The position numbers were made by a program, and so were the translations under genes. A stretch of DNA of 34,233 nt. Source: Candidatus Bathyarchaeota archaeon. GTDB taxonomy: Archaea; Thermoproteota; Bathyarchaeia; Bathyarchaeales; Bathycorpusculaceae. The stretch is taken from assembly GCA_003151735.1 (NCBI GenBank), contig PLYI01000115.1:1-34233 (forward strand). The letters run 5' to 3'. Each line of letters opens with the position of its first letter. Positions within the stretch are counted from its first letter, which is position 1. The notes under the pieces are model-generated. The model had not been told where the DNA came from, made no database searches, and worked only from the letters and a program-made list of their open reading frames with translations. Of this stretch, positions 1 to 6,756 are shown piece after piece.

Positions 1-215
1 CTTGTATCCTTCTGTGCCATAATTCTTAAACAAAAGAAAGCAACTCTATCTTAAAACGGATATTGCAAATATCGAAATATTCTAAATGGTGGTCCGCTCG
101 GTTCTGTTAACTTCGTATGCGATAAATCTCCCTGTTAGCAATCGATGATAAGTCTACTATTTTCCATTTCTTGAAAATGGGCTGTTAACTTTCGGGTGAT
201 AGGGGGAGAAAATTA
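1..215. other. Leading intergenic region with hairpin
   Basis: No coding frame is visible. An imperfect hairpin (CCATTT, short loop, AAATGG) lies near 160-180, and a strong Shine-Dalgarno-like GGGGGAG at 202-208 serves the start at 216. The left end of the window may cut a neighbouring transcription unit. Confidence 0.5.
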
Positions 216-574
216 ATGTTAAGTGGGTTTAGCCATATGCTAACACTTGTCCATGTATATTTGCTAAGCCATTGGTGCCACTGGCACAACCATGACGTTG
301 AAGCTACAGAATTCTTCAAAACCTTTGATAATCGATTAGTTAACAACCCCTACAAGATAGCATTCGGGGATGAGAACCATACATGTACCGTCGCTGATTG
401 GACAGTAACTATGAAGGGCCCATGAAAAGTGCAGATGGAAAGATGATTCAGCCTACAGGGAAAACAGCGAGGCTTGAATTTTGTACAGTTGCCACTTGGA
501 AAAACGGCGAAATCGTGGAAGAAAGACTGTTCTATGATGTTGTCGGTTTTATGAAACAGCTTGGGCTGTCTTAA
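216..574 (+). pseudogene. SnoaL-like (NTF2-fold) ester cyclase, frameshifted
   Basis: The first frame starts at an ATG with GGGGGAG seven bases upstream and contains HNHDVEATEFFKTFDN and ADWTVTMKGP, then stops at 423-425. A second frame, one base back, begins with an ATG at 422 that overlaps this stop. It continues KSADGKMIQPTGK, then FCTVATWKNGEIVEERLFYD and VGFMKQLGLS, ending at 574. Joined, the two parts give a plausible carboxyl two-thirds of a SnoaL-like polyketide-cyclase/ester-cyclase protein. In that family the pattern G-P-M, D-G-K-x-I-x-P-T-G-K, W-K-x-G-x-I-x-E-E is typical. A single-base deletion at about 417-423 explains the break. The first 30 residues do not look like the family, so further damage upstream is possible. 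It is either a recent pseudogene or a sequencing error. The native substrate cannot be told. Confidence 0.75.
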
Positions 575-669
575 TCGAGAGTTGGCGATAGTCAAATAGG
601 AAAGGGAATTAAGGGTAAAATCATCAATTCCCCTGATTTTTCGGAGGTTTCTTCCGATAACGAATATAT

Positions 670-1572
670 GTGATACAGCAATTAAATCATAAGGCGATTT
701 TTTTGGAGAGACAGATTCAAAAGATTCTGAATCGTAGATTAACTCTTGAGGGCGCAGGAGTTAAGCTAAAAAGAGTGTTGGGAAACGATGATGACTCTAC
801 ACTTGATCCCTTCTTGCTTTTAGACCACTTTGGATCAGACAACCCCCAAGATTACATCAAAGGGTTTCCTTGGCATCCCCATAGAGGAATGGAAACAGTT
901 ACTTACATGTGGACGGGTGAAGTTGAACATGGCGACAGCATGGGCAACAAGGGCGTAATCAAATCAGGAGACGTACAATGGATGACTGCGGGGTCAGGCA
1001 TAATTCATCAAGAAATGCCCCAAAAATATGACGGTCTAATGCAGGGCTTTCAACTATGGATAAACTTGCCTGCAAAGAAAAAGATGGTTGATCCTAAATA
1101 TCGAGGCATAGTAAAAGAACAAATCCCAATGGTCCAAAAAGATGGCGTAAAGATTAAAGTTATAGCAGGAAAGGTGGATGGAACGCAGGGGCCAATTCGT
1201 GACTTAGCAATTGACATAGAATATTTTGATGTAAAGTTAGCCTCAGGAAAAACATTTGAACATACAACAACCAAGGAGGATACGGTGTTTGCTTATATCG
1301 TTGAGGGCTCCGTTGAGGTTCAAGGCAAAACCATAACTCAGGGGCAATGCGTAGTCTTTGGGAAAGGAGATTTTGCCAAAATAGACTCTAAAAACATCAG
1401 TCGCTTTCTATTTGTGTCAGGTGAACCATTGAATGAGCCCGTGGCTTGGAGAGGACCCATAGTAATGAATACACAAGAAGAATTAGACCAAGCCTTCGAA
1501 GAGCTGGATGCTGGTACTTTTATAAAAACAAAAAATTCTCTATATCCCAAACAGGGAATTGAGGTGTTGTAA
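670..1572 (+). CDS. Pirin family protein
   Basis: Bicupin of 300 residues, the usual length for pirins. The amino-terminal cupin carries the metal-site signature PWHPHRGMETVTYM, followed by GSGIIHQEMP; the HxH pair and the His/Glu of HQE are the expected iron ligands of pirin/quercetinase-like proteins. Family members are cytosolic; some are quercetin 2,3-dioxygenases or redox sensors, but the substrate here is unknown. The listed start is GTG. The nearest GGAGG (643-647) is too far from it, and a TTG at 703 just before the RQIQK segment is an alternative, so the first dozen residues are uncertain. The thioredoxin-like gene follows after 3 bp, so the two are probably co-transcribed and translationally coupled. 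Confidence 0.9.
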   Translation: MIQQLNHKAIFLERQIQKILNRRLTLEGAGVKLKRVLGNDDDSTLDPFLLLDHFGSDNPQDYIKGFPWHPHRGMETVTYMWTGEVEHGDSMGNKGVIKSGDVQWMTAGSGIIHQEMPQKYDGLMQGFQLWINLPAKKKMVDPKYRGIVKEQIPMVQKDGVKIKVIAGKVDGTQGPIRDLAIDIEYFDVKLASGKTFEHTTTKEDTVFAYIVEGSVEVQGKTITQGQCVVFGKGDFAKIDSKNISRFLFVSGEPLNEPVAWRGPIVMNTQEELDQAFEELDAGTFIKTKNSLYPKQGIEVL

Positions 1573-1575
1573 CTA

Positions 1576-1914
1576 ATGAGCATAGCAAAAAAACAAGAAA
1601 TTAAAAACCAAAAAACAGGCACTTTCCATGATAAAATAGATAGCAAAGACAAAGCGTTCGTACTCTTTTACGCAACCTGGTGTCCGCATTCCCAGCGGTT
1701 CCTTCCAATCTTTGAAGAGTACTCCAAAAGCAATCCAAAAGAGTGCCTTAGCGTTATTGTGGATGAGGAACCCGATGTCTGCGAAGAATACGGCATAGAA
1801 TACTATCCAACTGTTATAATGTTCAAGAAAGGAAACGTGCAAAAACGCTTAGACGCAGAACCAGGAGTTGGCTTAAACAAAAAACAGCTTAAGGACCTTA
1901 CTGAGAAACAGTAA
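1576..1914 (+). CDS. Thioredoxin-fold protein with CPHS active site
   Basis: A 112-residue protein with one thioredoxin domain: FVLFYATWCPHSQRF around residues 28-42, an acidic middle strand, and the cis-proline loop EYYPTVIMFKKG. The active-site motif is C-P-H-S instead of C-G-P-C. The resolving cysteine is replaced by serine, which usually indicates a monothiol, glutaredoxin-like or substrate-trapping role. Two further cysteines (KECLS and DVCEEYG) could take part in a disulfide. The start has GAGGTG nine bases upstream, inside the end of the pirin gene, so coupling with pirin is likely. No signal peptide is seen, so it should be cytosolic. Its partner is unknown; the neighbouring pirin is a candidate by position only. 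Confidence 0.85.
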   Translation: MSIAKKQEIKNQKTGTFHDKIDSKDKAFVLFYATWCPHSQRFLPIFEEYSKSNPKECLSVIVDEEPDVCEEYGIEYYPTVIMFKKGNVQKRLDAEPGVGLNKKQLKDLTEKQ

Positions 1915-1916
1915 GA

Positions 1917-1953
1917 GCCTCAAGCTTTCTCTTTTTTTGACGCCCCCTCATTT
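1917..1953. terminator. T-rich region between convergent genes
   Basis: A run of T residues (1932-1938) on the plus strand follows the thioredoxin gene. The minus-strand CDGSH gene ends at 1954, so this short spacer probably holds the plus-strand termination signal. No strong hairpin is visible. Confidence 0.4.
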
Positions 1954-2166
1954 TTACTTCAGAGATTCGTCGTCGTTGAAGCCTTCATCAATGTGAGAGC
2001 CGTCGCAGAAAGGCTTATTCTGAGATTTGCCGCATCGGCATAAGGTTTGGCGATTGCGAACTTCAGAGGTAGTTCCGTCAGAAGATTCCACAGGTATGCC
2101 GCCTCTGAACCCAATTGGACCGCTCACCTTGTTCTGTGGGTCCTCTACAAGGTTTATTAATTGCAC
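1954..2166 (-). CDS. CDGSH iron-sulfur domain protein
   Basis: A 70-residue protein whose carboxyl half carries the complete CDGSH signature: CRCGKSQNKPFCDGSH, that is C-x-C-x2-S-x3-P-x-C-D-G-S-H. This binds a [2Fe-2S] cluster through three Cys and one His, as in mitoNEET-type proteins. The preceding GPIGFRGGIPVES segment resembles the linker before the CDGSH motif in longer microbial proteins, so this may be a trimmed form. The start is a GTG with AAGGAG about six bases upstream, which supports the start codon. A likely TATA box (TTTTTAAATATAAG, read on the minus strand) lies near 2268-2281. The gene converges on the thioredoxin gene. The physiological role is unknown; family members act in redox or iron-sulfur transfer. 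Confidence 0.9.
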   Translation of the reverse strand: MQLINLVEDPQNKVSGPIGFRGGIPVESSDGTTSEVRNRQTLCRCGKSQNKPFCDGSHIDEGFNDDESLK

Positions 2167-2412
2167 AAACTCCTTTTCGAAAACTTTCCTGTCGGTTTAG
2201 TGTTATGGTTCCGAACCTATTTGAGACTGTGTGAAAACTCAAATTTAGTTTTGGAAATTGCTTCTTATATTTAAAAACAGGCACATTTATGCCCTACTAA
2301 ATCCGAATAAAAGTAGCAATTTTCTGAGATTGTAAATAGTTTTTACACTATCTGATTTGGGTCTGAACCCAGTGTGCTCATTTCTTTCTCCTCTTAATCC
2401 GGTATCAGCATA

Positions 2413-2781
2413 CTAACCAGATTCAATCTCCAGGTAGTCGTCTTCTGTCAGCATGTTAGAAATGTCTTTTTTGATGAACAAATCGGATTCAAGGAATCCT
2501 TTTAGAACGGAAGCCTCTTTTTTTGTAGGTCTTGCGGTTCTTATAACACATCCCTCGTAGCTTGACGGGTCAAGGTTGGGATGCATAAAAAAGTTGACAG
2601 CTTGGTTGGCGGCTTCTTGATCTATAACAATCTTGTCGAAAAGCAGCAGAGGCCCTGGATTTCTCACGAATTGAACCAAAAAGGTTGGGTAACTCCAGCC
2701 TGTGTCTAATCCCTTAAGGTTAGCTACTTTCTTGCCGATGCCGCTATCAAGCACATAACCAGGAACAAAACCTAGCCTCAT
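2413..2781 (-). CDS. Hypothetical protein
   Basis: A 122-residue frame starting at an ATG with GAGGT about eight bases upstream. It contains an amino-terminal glycine- and hydrophobic-rich segment (MRLGFVPGYVLDSGIGKKVA), a central segment with IVIDQEAANQAVNFF and CVIRTARPTKKE, and an acidic end. No transmembrane segment, signal peptide or recognised domain is seen. The composition and the ribosome-binding site look like a real gene. The family is not recognised. It may be the amino-terminal part of a longer protein, because the next stretch of the genome is degraded-looking. Confidence 0.6.
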   Translation of the reverse strand: MRLGFVPGYVLDSGIGKKVANLKGLDTGWSYPTFLVQFVRNPGPLLLFDKIVIDQEAANQAVNFFMHPNLDPSSYEGCVIRTARPTKKEASVLKGFLESDLFIKKDISNMLTEDDYLEIESG

Positions 2782-3244
2782 TCTCGAACCTCAAATAACA
2801 GTAATTCTGTTTTCTTAACTTAAACTTGTCGCGACCTTGCACTTAATGCAAATTTCAATAACGTCTGAGATCGGAAAAAGGACGCGTGCGCGGTTCCGCG
2901 GGTGTACGTTTTTTATTTTCCGAGTTAAAAGCGCGCGCCTGGGCGCTAAAACCTCATATTTCACCTCATTTTGAAAAATAAGGGTCTAATCGGGATTATT
3001 TTCTAATTTCATGATCAGGAGGCTTAGGCAGACAAGTCTGGTCAAGACTCTCGCCCGAGTCCAAACTTAATTAAGTCTAGATCCCAGAGAGTCCACTGTT
3101 TAGACAATAGAGCGCGCTGCCGTTCACGCGCTTACGGTGCTTTAGGCATGGTGAGGTTGGGCGCAAAGATCTTGCTCTGGCAAAACTTGTTGTGCAAATC
3201 TTTAAAACTGCAACCATTCTATTCAATAATTCAGCTCAGTTTAT
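2782..3244. other. Intergenic region with CGCG-rich patches and hairpins
   Basis: No gene is recognised. CGCG-rich patches at about 2880-2955 and 3110-3150 (for example GCGCGCGCC) stand out from the AT-rich surroundings. Around 3030-3095 are short inverted repeats: AGTCT with AGACT, GACTC with GAGTC, and the palindrome CTTAATTAAG. They could form a small structured RNA but do not fold as a tRNA. A TTTAAA near 3202 may be the TATA box for the frame that opens at 3245. Confidence 0.45.
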
Positions 3245-4723
3245 TTGCAGGAGAGGGTGAATGAAATATCCGCCAAGAAAAAAACCTCTATTAAACCATT
3301 CATCATAGATTTTTGGCAGCGCGATGTTGGGGCAACTTGGCTTTCATTTGAACGTAAAAAAATAAATGAGTTTTCAAAAGTTAAGCCCAATGAAAAAACA
3401 TCATTAAGTGGCTACGTCAAATGGGTTAATGATCTTACATTTGCTTTGATTCCAACCCTTTTTTCCAACTAGATCCATTTAATTTGCTCAAATGACACCG
3501 ACAAAAAGCCTCTGGAAAATTCACACATTACAATATTCGGAAACTCCAAATTCGACAGGTTAAGACCAAGACCTGAGTCGCCGGAGTCAACCAGATTCGA
3601 AGGCAACTTAATAATCTACGTTCATGACTGGACTTATACGAAATCCGAGATTGAAAGCCCAAAATCATATTTGGACTATAAAGCGTTCAAAAAGAACTTA
3701 ACTTCCAGAGTTGAAGGATTAGAACCTCAGATAAGAGATTTCCTAGCTTTCACAGCAATTAGCACCCCAACATTCTATCAAAACGCTGGCGGAGTAAACC
3801 TGACCATGTATGATTCAACTAAGTCAGGTCTTCCAAAACTCGTCGCTCAAGAGCTGAAAAAGGCGATACCTGAAGGCATCGGCAGTACAAACATAATAGA
3901 AACGAACTACGGAAATTTTAAAGTAGGGTATCAATATGCCTTCCTTACAGAAGATGCAGACAAACCTCTATCCCCTAAAACTGAAGAACTGCTTGCTCAC
4001 CAGATCTCACGGTTCATGCCTGCGTGCACAGAAACCTCAATTTCAATGTTCAGTTCAAAAGACAGACCAGCCTCCATCGAGGATGCACCATGCCGGCTAA
4101 GCGACATTCCAACAGTTATACCTGAAGAGACCTCAATTCTCCGATCTATACCAAGTATTGACCCGTTTGACGCATTCAATTTTATAGTTATGAATCACTA
4201 TAAGGCGCCTGTAATTAGCGATCTATCCACTTCGCTAACCGAAGTTGCTGACAATATTGAAAAACTAGCTGATGATTACGCTCTAGACCCTAGACAACTA
4301 ACCCAGTACGGCTTCTTGAATGCTAATTATAATGCAAGACCAACTTCCGTTTTACGTAATAGCCTTTCTTTTGCCCGGGCGCAAAATGTTGACATAGTAA
4401 CTCCTGAGTTTACAAAGAAAGTTTTTGATGATTTCTTCAAGTGGAATTTTGAGTATATCTATGAAGTATGGGAAGACCTATTAGCAAAGCCTCTGGTTGG
4501 CAAAAAAACGGTAGCTTCATTGCGCGTCAAATATCGAGATATAATTAGAATAATTCGAAAATACAACTCCTCTCATCTTCCAGGTGTTAATCGCGAGGAT
4601 ATTATTAGAGAAGCAAAGACAAACCCACTCGAAACCCAACAATTGCTGGATGAATGTAATACAGCCGGGATAGTTTTTCAACCAGTGCAAGGATTCTATA
4701 GGCTAACAAGAGACGACGCTTGA
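3245..4723 (+). pseudogene. Long unknown frame interrupted by an in-frame TAG
   Basis: One continuous reading frame of about 491 codons, broken only by TAG at 3470-3472. The first part (TTG at 3245 or GTG at 3257) gives about 75 residues including FIIDFWQRDVGATWLSFER. After the TAG the same frame continues with protein-like sequence (IHLICSNDTDKKPLENSH, then EGNLIIYVHDWTYTK), well before the TTG at 3671. The carboxyl region has SLSFARAQNVDIVTPEF and a probable winged helix (GVNREDIIREA ... ECNTAGIVFQPVQGFYRLT). That end recalls the carboxyl winged helix of MCM-type helicases, but no Walker A or B motif is present, so this is only a resemblance. The TAG may be a nonsense mutation, a sequencing error or a recoded codon. 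If translation starts downstream, the product would be 350 residues. Confidence 0.6.
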
Positions 4724-4782
4724 CAAGGAATGCTCCATGTCGCGCGCGTTGGATGATTTATTTTTGTAAAATTGTTTTTACA

Positions 4783-4815
4783 GGTAAATTGGGGCTAGAA
4801 TCCCCATCTGAGTGC
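4783..4815 (+). repeat. 33-nt hairpin repeat, copy 1
   Basis: Contains a perfect five-base stem (TGGGG, loop CTAGAAT, CCCCA) and shares 26 of 33 positions, without gaps, with the copy at 5739-5771. The shape recalls a tRNA T-arm, but the loop lacks the usual TTC. Both copies lie beside CGCG-rich sequence. Confidence 0.65.
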
Positions 4816-4922
4816 AAGTCGCGTATAGATGGTTCCCAACCCATTTGGCGCGCGTGGTTGTTCCAAAAATGGTTAAAAATGGCTAAAAGTCATGTTTTTT
4901 TGTTTAGGGCTAATGTTAGAGT

Positions 4923-5101
4923 ATGAACTTTGAATGGAGCCATCCGTGGGGTTTGGGAACAATAAGGCGAATTATTACCATTTTGACTAATTTCGGAACA
5001 GCCATGCGCGCTACAAGTTGAAACAAGCCATGCAGCGTGCTGGCGTGATGGATACCTCGAGCATCTACTTCCTCAATGAAGCTGATAGAATAATTCTCTG
5101 A
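4923..5101 (+). pseudogene. Small frameshifted gene, unknown family
   Basis: An ATG at 4923 opens a frame with MNFEWSHPWGLGTIRRIITI that stops at 5019-5021. In the frame one base back, sequence from about 4991 reads SHARYKLKQAMQRAG followed by DTSSIYFLNEADRIIL and ends with TGA at 5099-5101. The two pieces joined give a plausible protein of about 60 residues, with a basic amphipathic middle and a natural-looking end. A one-base indel near 4988-5000 would explain the break. No family is recognised. There is no strong ribosome-binding site. It may be the remnant of a longer gene. Confidence 0.45.
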
Positions 5102-5107
5102 AAGAGA

Positions 5108-5500
5108 TCACTCAGAGCGCACGCGGTGAACCGCAAGCTTTCTCATCTTCGTTCTTCTACCGAACATGTTCCTAACTTGCTCTTCTGTCATAGCAACCAC
5201 GATGGTCGTTGGTTTACCTTCCCAACTACTGTCAACTTCCAGTAACTGGATTTCAGGCGTTAGTTCAATAGCAATGATACTGAACTCCGGCACGCTAAGC
5301 TCGCCCATAAGAAAAGTCACTGGAAAATCCTCCGAAATGTCCTCGACGAACACCCTCTCTCCGGTCTTCTTGTTTCTGAACAAGTCCATCTCCATTTCCT
5401 CAACCTTTCCTTGGAATTCCCAACCCTTGCTTGTCAGGAACTCACGAACTTTGGAATAGGTCACCGCTATTTTGAACACGTTTTCTGCTTTCAAGACCAA
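5108..5500 (-). CDS. Hypothetical protein
   Basis: The frame is open up to 5764, but its upstream third has a composition unlike protein and runs over CGCG-rich sequence and a hairpin repeat. The probable gene begins near a TTG at 5498-5500, preceded by a purine-rich AGAGAGG. The product of about 130 residues contains VTYSKVREFLTSKGWEFQGK, then EEMEMDLFRNKKTGERVFVED, a hydrophobic strand pattern (SIIAIELTPEIQLLEV) and a basic tail (GRRTKMRKLAVHRVRSE). No membrane segment or signal peptide is visible and the family is not recognised. The alternating strand-like pattern suggests a small alpha/beta domain. The start is uncertain. Confidence 0.5.
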   Translation of the reverse strand: MVLKAENVFKIAVTYSKVREFLTSKGWEFQGKVEEMEMDLFRNKKTGERVFVEDISEDFPVTFLMGELSVPEFSIIAIELTPEIQLLEVDSSWEGKPTTIVVAMTEEQVRNMFGRRTKMRKLAVHRVRSE

Positions 5501-5738
5501 CGCCTCTCTCGACCTCTTTTTGTATACTTTCTCACCAAATAATAGTATGTCGCTAGCATTACTGGCTGTGCGCGTTTCTATTGCGCTACCGCGCCTGTTG
5601 GAGGTTGTCAACGCGCCGGTTTGCCCCAAAATTAAGTTCATATGCAATGTTTGTGGCGCGCGCATTTCGGGACGCGCACGCATACCGATTTGGGGTAAGT
5701 TCGGTCCAACCATTCGCGCCTTAAAAGCATTTTCTATT

Positions 5739-5771
5739 GGTAAAATGGGGCTAGGATTCCCCACTCAGCGC
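5739..5771 (+). repeat. 33-nt hairpin repeat, copy 2
   Basis: Direct repeat of 4783-4815 (26/33 identical). The stem is TGGGG with CCCCA, with TAGGAT in the loop region. It overlaps the dubious upstream extension of the minus-strand frame ending at 5108. Confidence 0.65.
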
Positions 5772-5820
5772 CTAGAGAAAAAATCAGAAGTCAAGTGTAA
5801 AGAAAAGGTTTGAACATTTT

Positions 5821-5830
5821 GGGGGGGGGG
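5821..5830 (+). repeat. Ten-base G homopolymer
   Basis: Ten consecutive G residues follow an AT-rich stretch. Such a run is unusual in this AT-rich sequence and is prone to length error. A short hairpin (TACCG ... CGGTA) follows near 5903-5930. Confidence 0.8.
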
Positions 5831-5997
5831 AACAGGCACCTTCAAACTTGGTCAAAATCTGCAAAGATTAGTCTTATTCAATAAGTTTGAGTTAGGGACT
5901 CATACCGTGTAGGGGATAAGTCCGGTACGGCCCACCAGCCAACAATCAAAGTTGAATGCTTATAACCTTGAAAGAGAATATGTTTTTAGGTATTTTT

Positions 5998-6288
5998 ATG
6001 CATCGAAAAGCAGTGTTTATACTTGCGGGTGTATTTTTGATTGTAGCTTTGATTGTGCCGCCGATAGTTTTGGTCTTGCAGGCTGACAAAGACTTGGATA
6101 ATTACATTATATCTCAGAATCCTAATGGGTTACAGACAAATGGCAACGTAACAATACTTACTCCAGCGGAATTGCAGGAAAATCATAACAATACGTTCAT
6201 AATTGTGGCAATAGTTGAAGTTGTTTTTGCTTCTCTGTTCGCGGTCACTCTGTTCTATGGAATAAATCATCCCCACCCAGAACATTAA
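5998..6288 (+). CDS. Small membrane protein with two transmembrane segments
   Basis: About 96 residues from the ATG at 5998. A hydrophobic helix (AVFILAGVFLIVALIVPPIV) follows a short basic start. A polar, Asn-rich loop of about 45 residues comes next, with NVT and NNT sequons, and then a second helix (FIIVAIVEVVFASLFAVTLF) and a His-rich tail (HPHPEH). The loop is predicted to face outside. The frame can be extended to 5956, but a TATA-like CTTATAACC at 5958-5966 places transcription start just before 5998, so the shorter form is preferred as a leaderless start. The family and function are not recognised. Confidence 0.65.
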   Translation: MHRKAVFILAGVFLIVALIVPPIVLVLQADKDLDNYIISQNPNGLQTNGNVTILTPAELQENHNNTFIIVAIVEVVFASLFAVTLFYGINHPHPEH

Positions 6289-6510
6289 ACCAGCAAGCCA
6301 AATCACAAATTCTAGAAAAACAGCAATTATATGGTAAATTAAGATAATGAGGAAGTTCGCTTTGCTACAAATTCAGCCTGTATAAGGAGGCGGGGAGGGC
6401 AACCAAGAAATCCATCGGTTGCTGTTGTGCCTGTACAATCACAAATTTTTAAAAGCAGTTAATTCGCAGTTGCTATTAGCGTACTAACCGTATTTTGGGA
6501 GGTGCAATTT

Positions 6511-6711
6511 ATGCCTGAACAATCAATCAATATTACCGAGAAGCTACAGAAGATTGGACAAACCGCTCAAGACTACAAGGATGAAATTGTTAACCAATTC
6601 AAGGACATGGAAGTTGAAGTAAAAGACTGGAACTTCGCGGTGGGAAAAGCAGAGAAAGAATATATTGTTGAAGTAAACCTTAAGCTTGGCATTCGCTCAA
6701 AAAAAGCTTAA
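6511..6711 (+). CDS. Small acidic protein, unknown
   Basis: A 66-residue protein starting at ATG 6511 with GGGAGGT at 6497-6503, ideal spacing for that ATG rather than for the GTG at 6502. It is charged, with an amphipathic helix (EKLQKIGQTAQDYKDEIVNQ) followed by two probable strands (VKDWNFAVGKAEKEYIVEVN) and a Lys-rich end. A TATA-like TTTTTAAA lies near 6443-6450. No membrane segment is seen. The family is not recognised. The expression signals are stronger than average for this window. Confidence 0.75.
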   Translation: MPEQSINITEKLQKIGQTAQDYKDEIVNQFKDMEVEVKDWNFAVGKAEKEYIVEVNLKLGIRSKKA

Positions 6712-6756
6712 ACAAACAGCAGGGTTAACCTGAACCCCTTTTCTTTCGAATTGTCC

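Noticed and set aside
3020-3095. tRNA-like arrangement (a D-arm-like AGTCTGGTCAAGACT followed by further hairpins)
   Set aside because: No acceptor stem, no normal anticodon arm and no T-arm could be built.
3470-3472. Firm call of pyrrolysine at the in-frame TAG
   Set aside because: No pyl gene or methylamine methyltransferase context in the window; mutation or read error is simpler.
3245-4723. Annotation as an MCM helicase
   Set aside because: Only the carboxyl winged helix resembles MCM; no Walker A, Walker B or arginine finger is visible.
4783-4815. T-arm of a tRNA
   Set aside because: The loop lacks TTC, and no other tRNA arms are found upstream.
4720-4926. Plus-strand frame of 68 codons directly after the long interrupted gene
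   Set aside because: It runs over CGCG-rich sequence and the hairpin repeat, has no ribosome-binding site and has a Cys/Trp-rich, unnatural composition.
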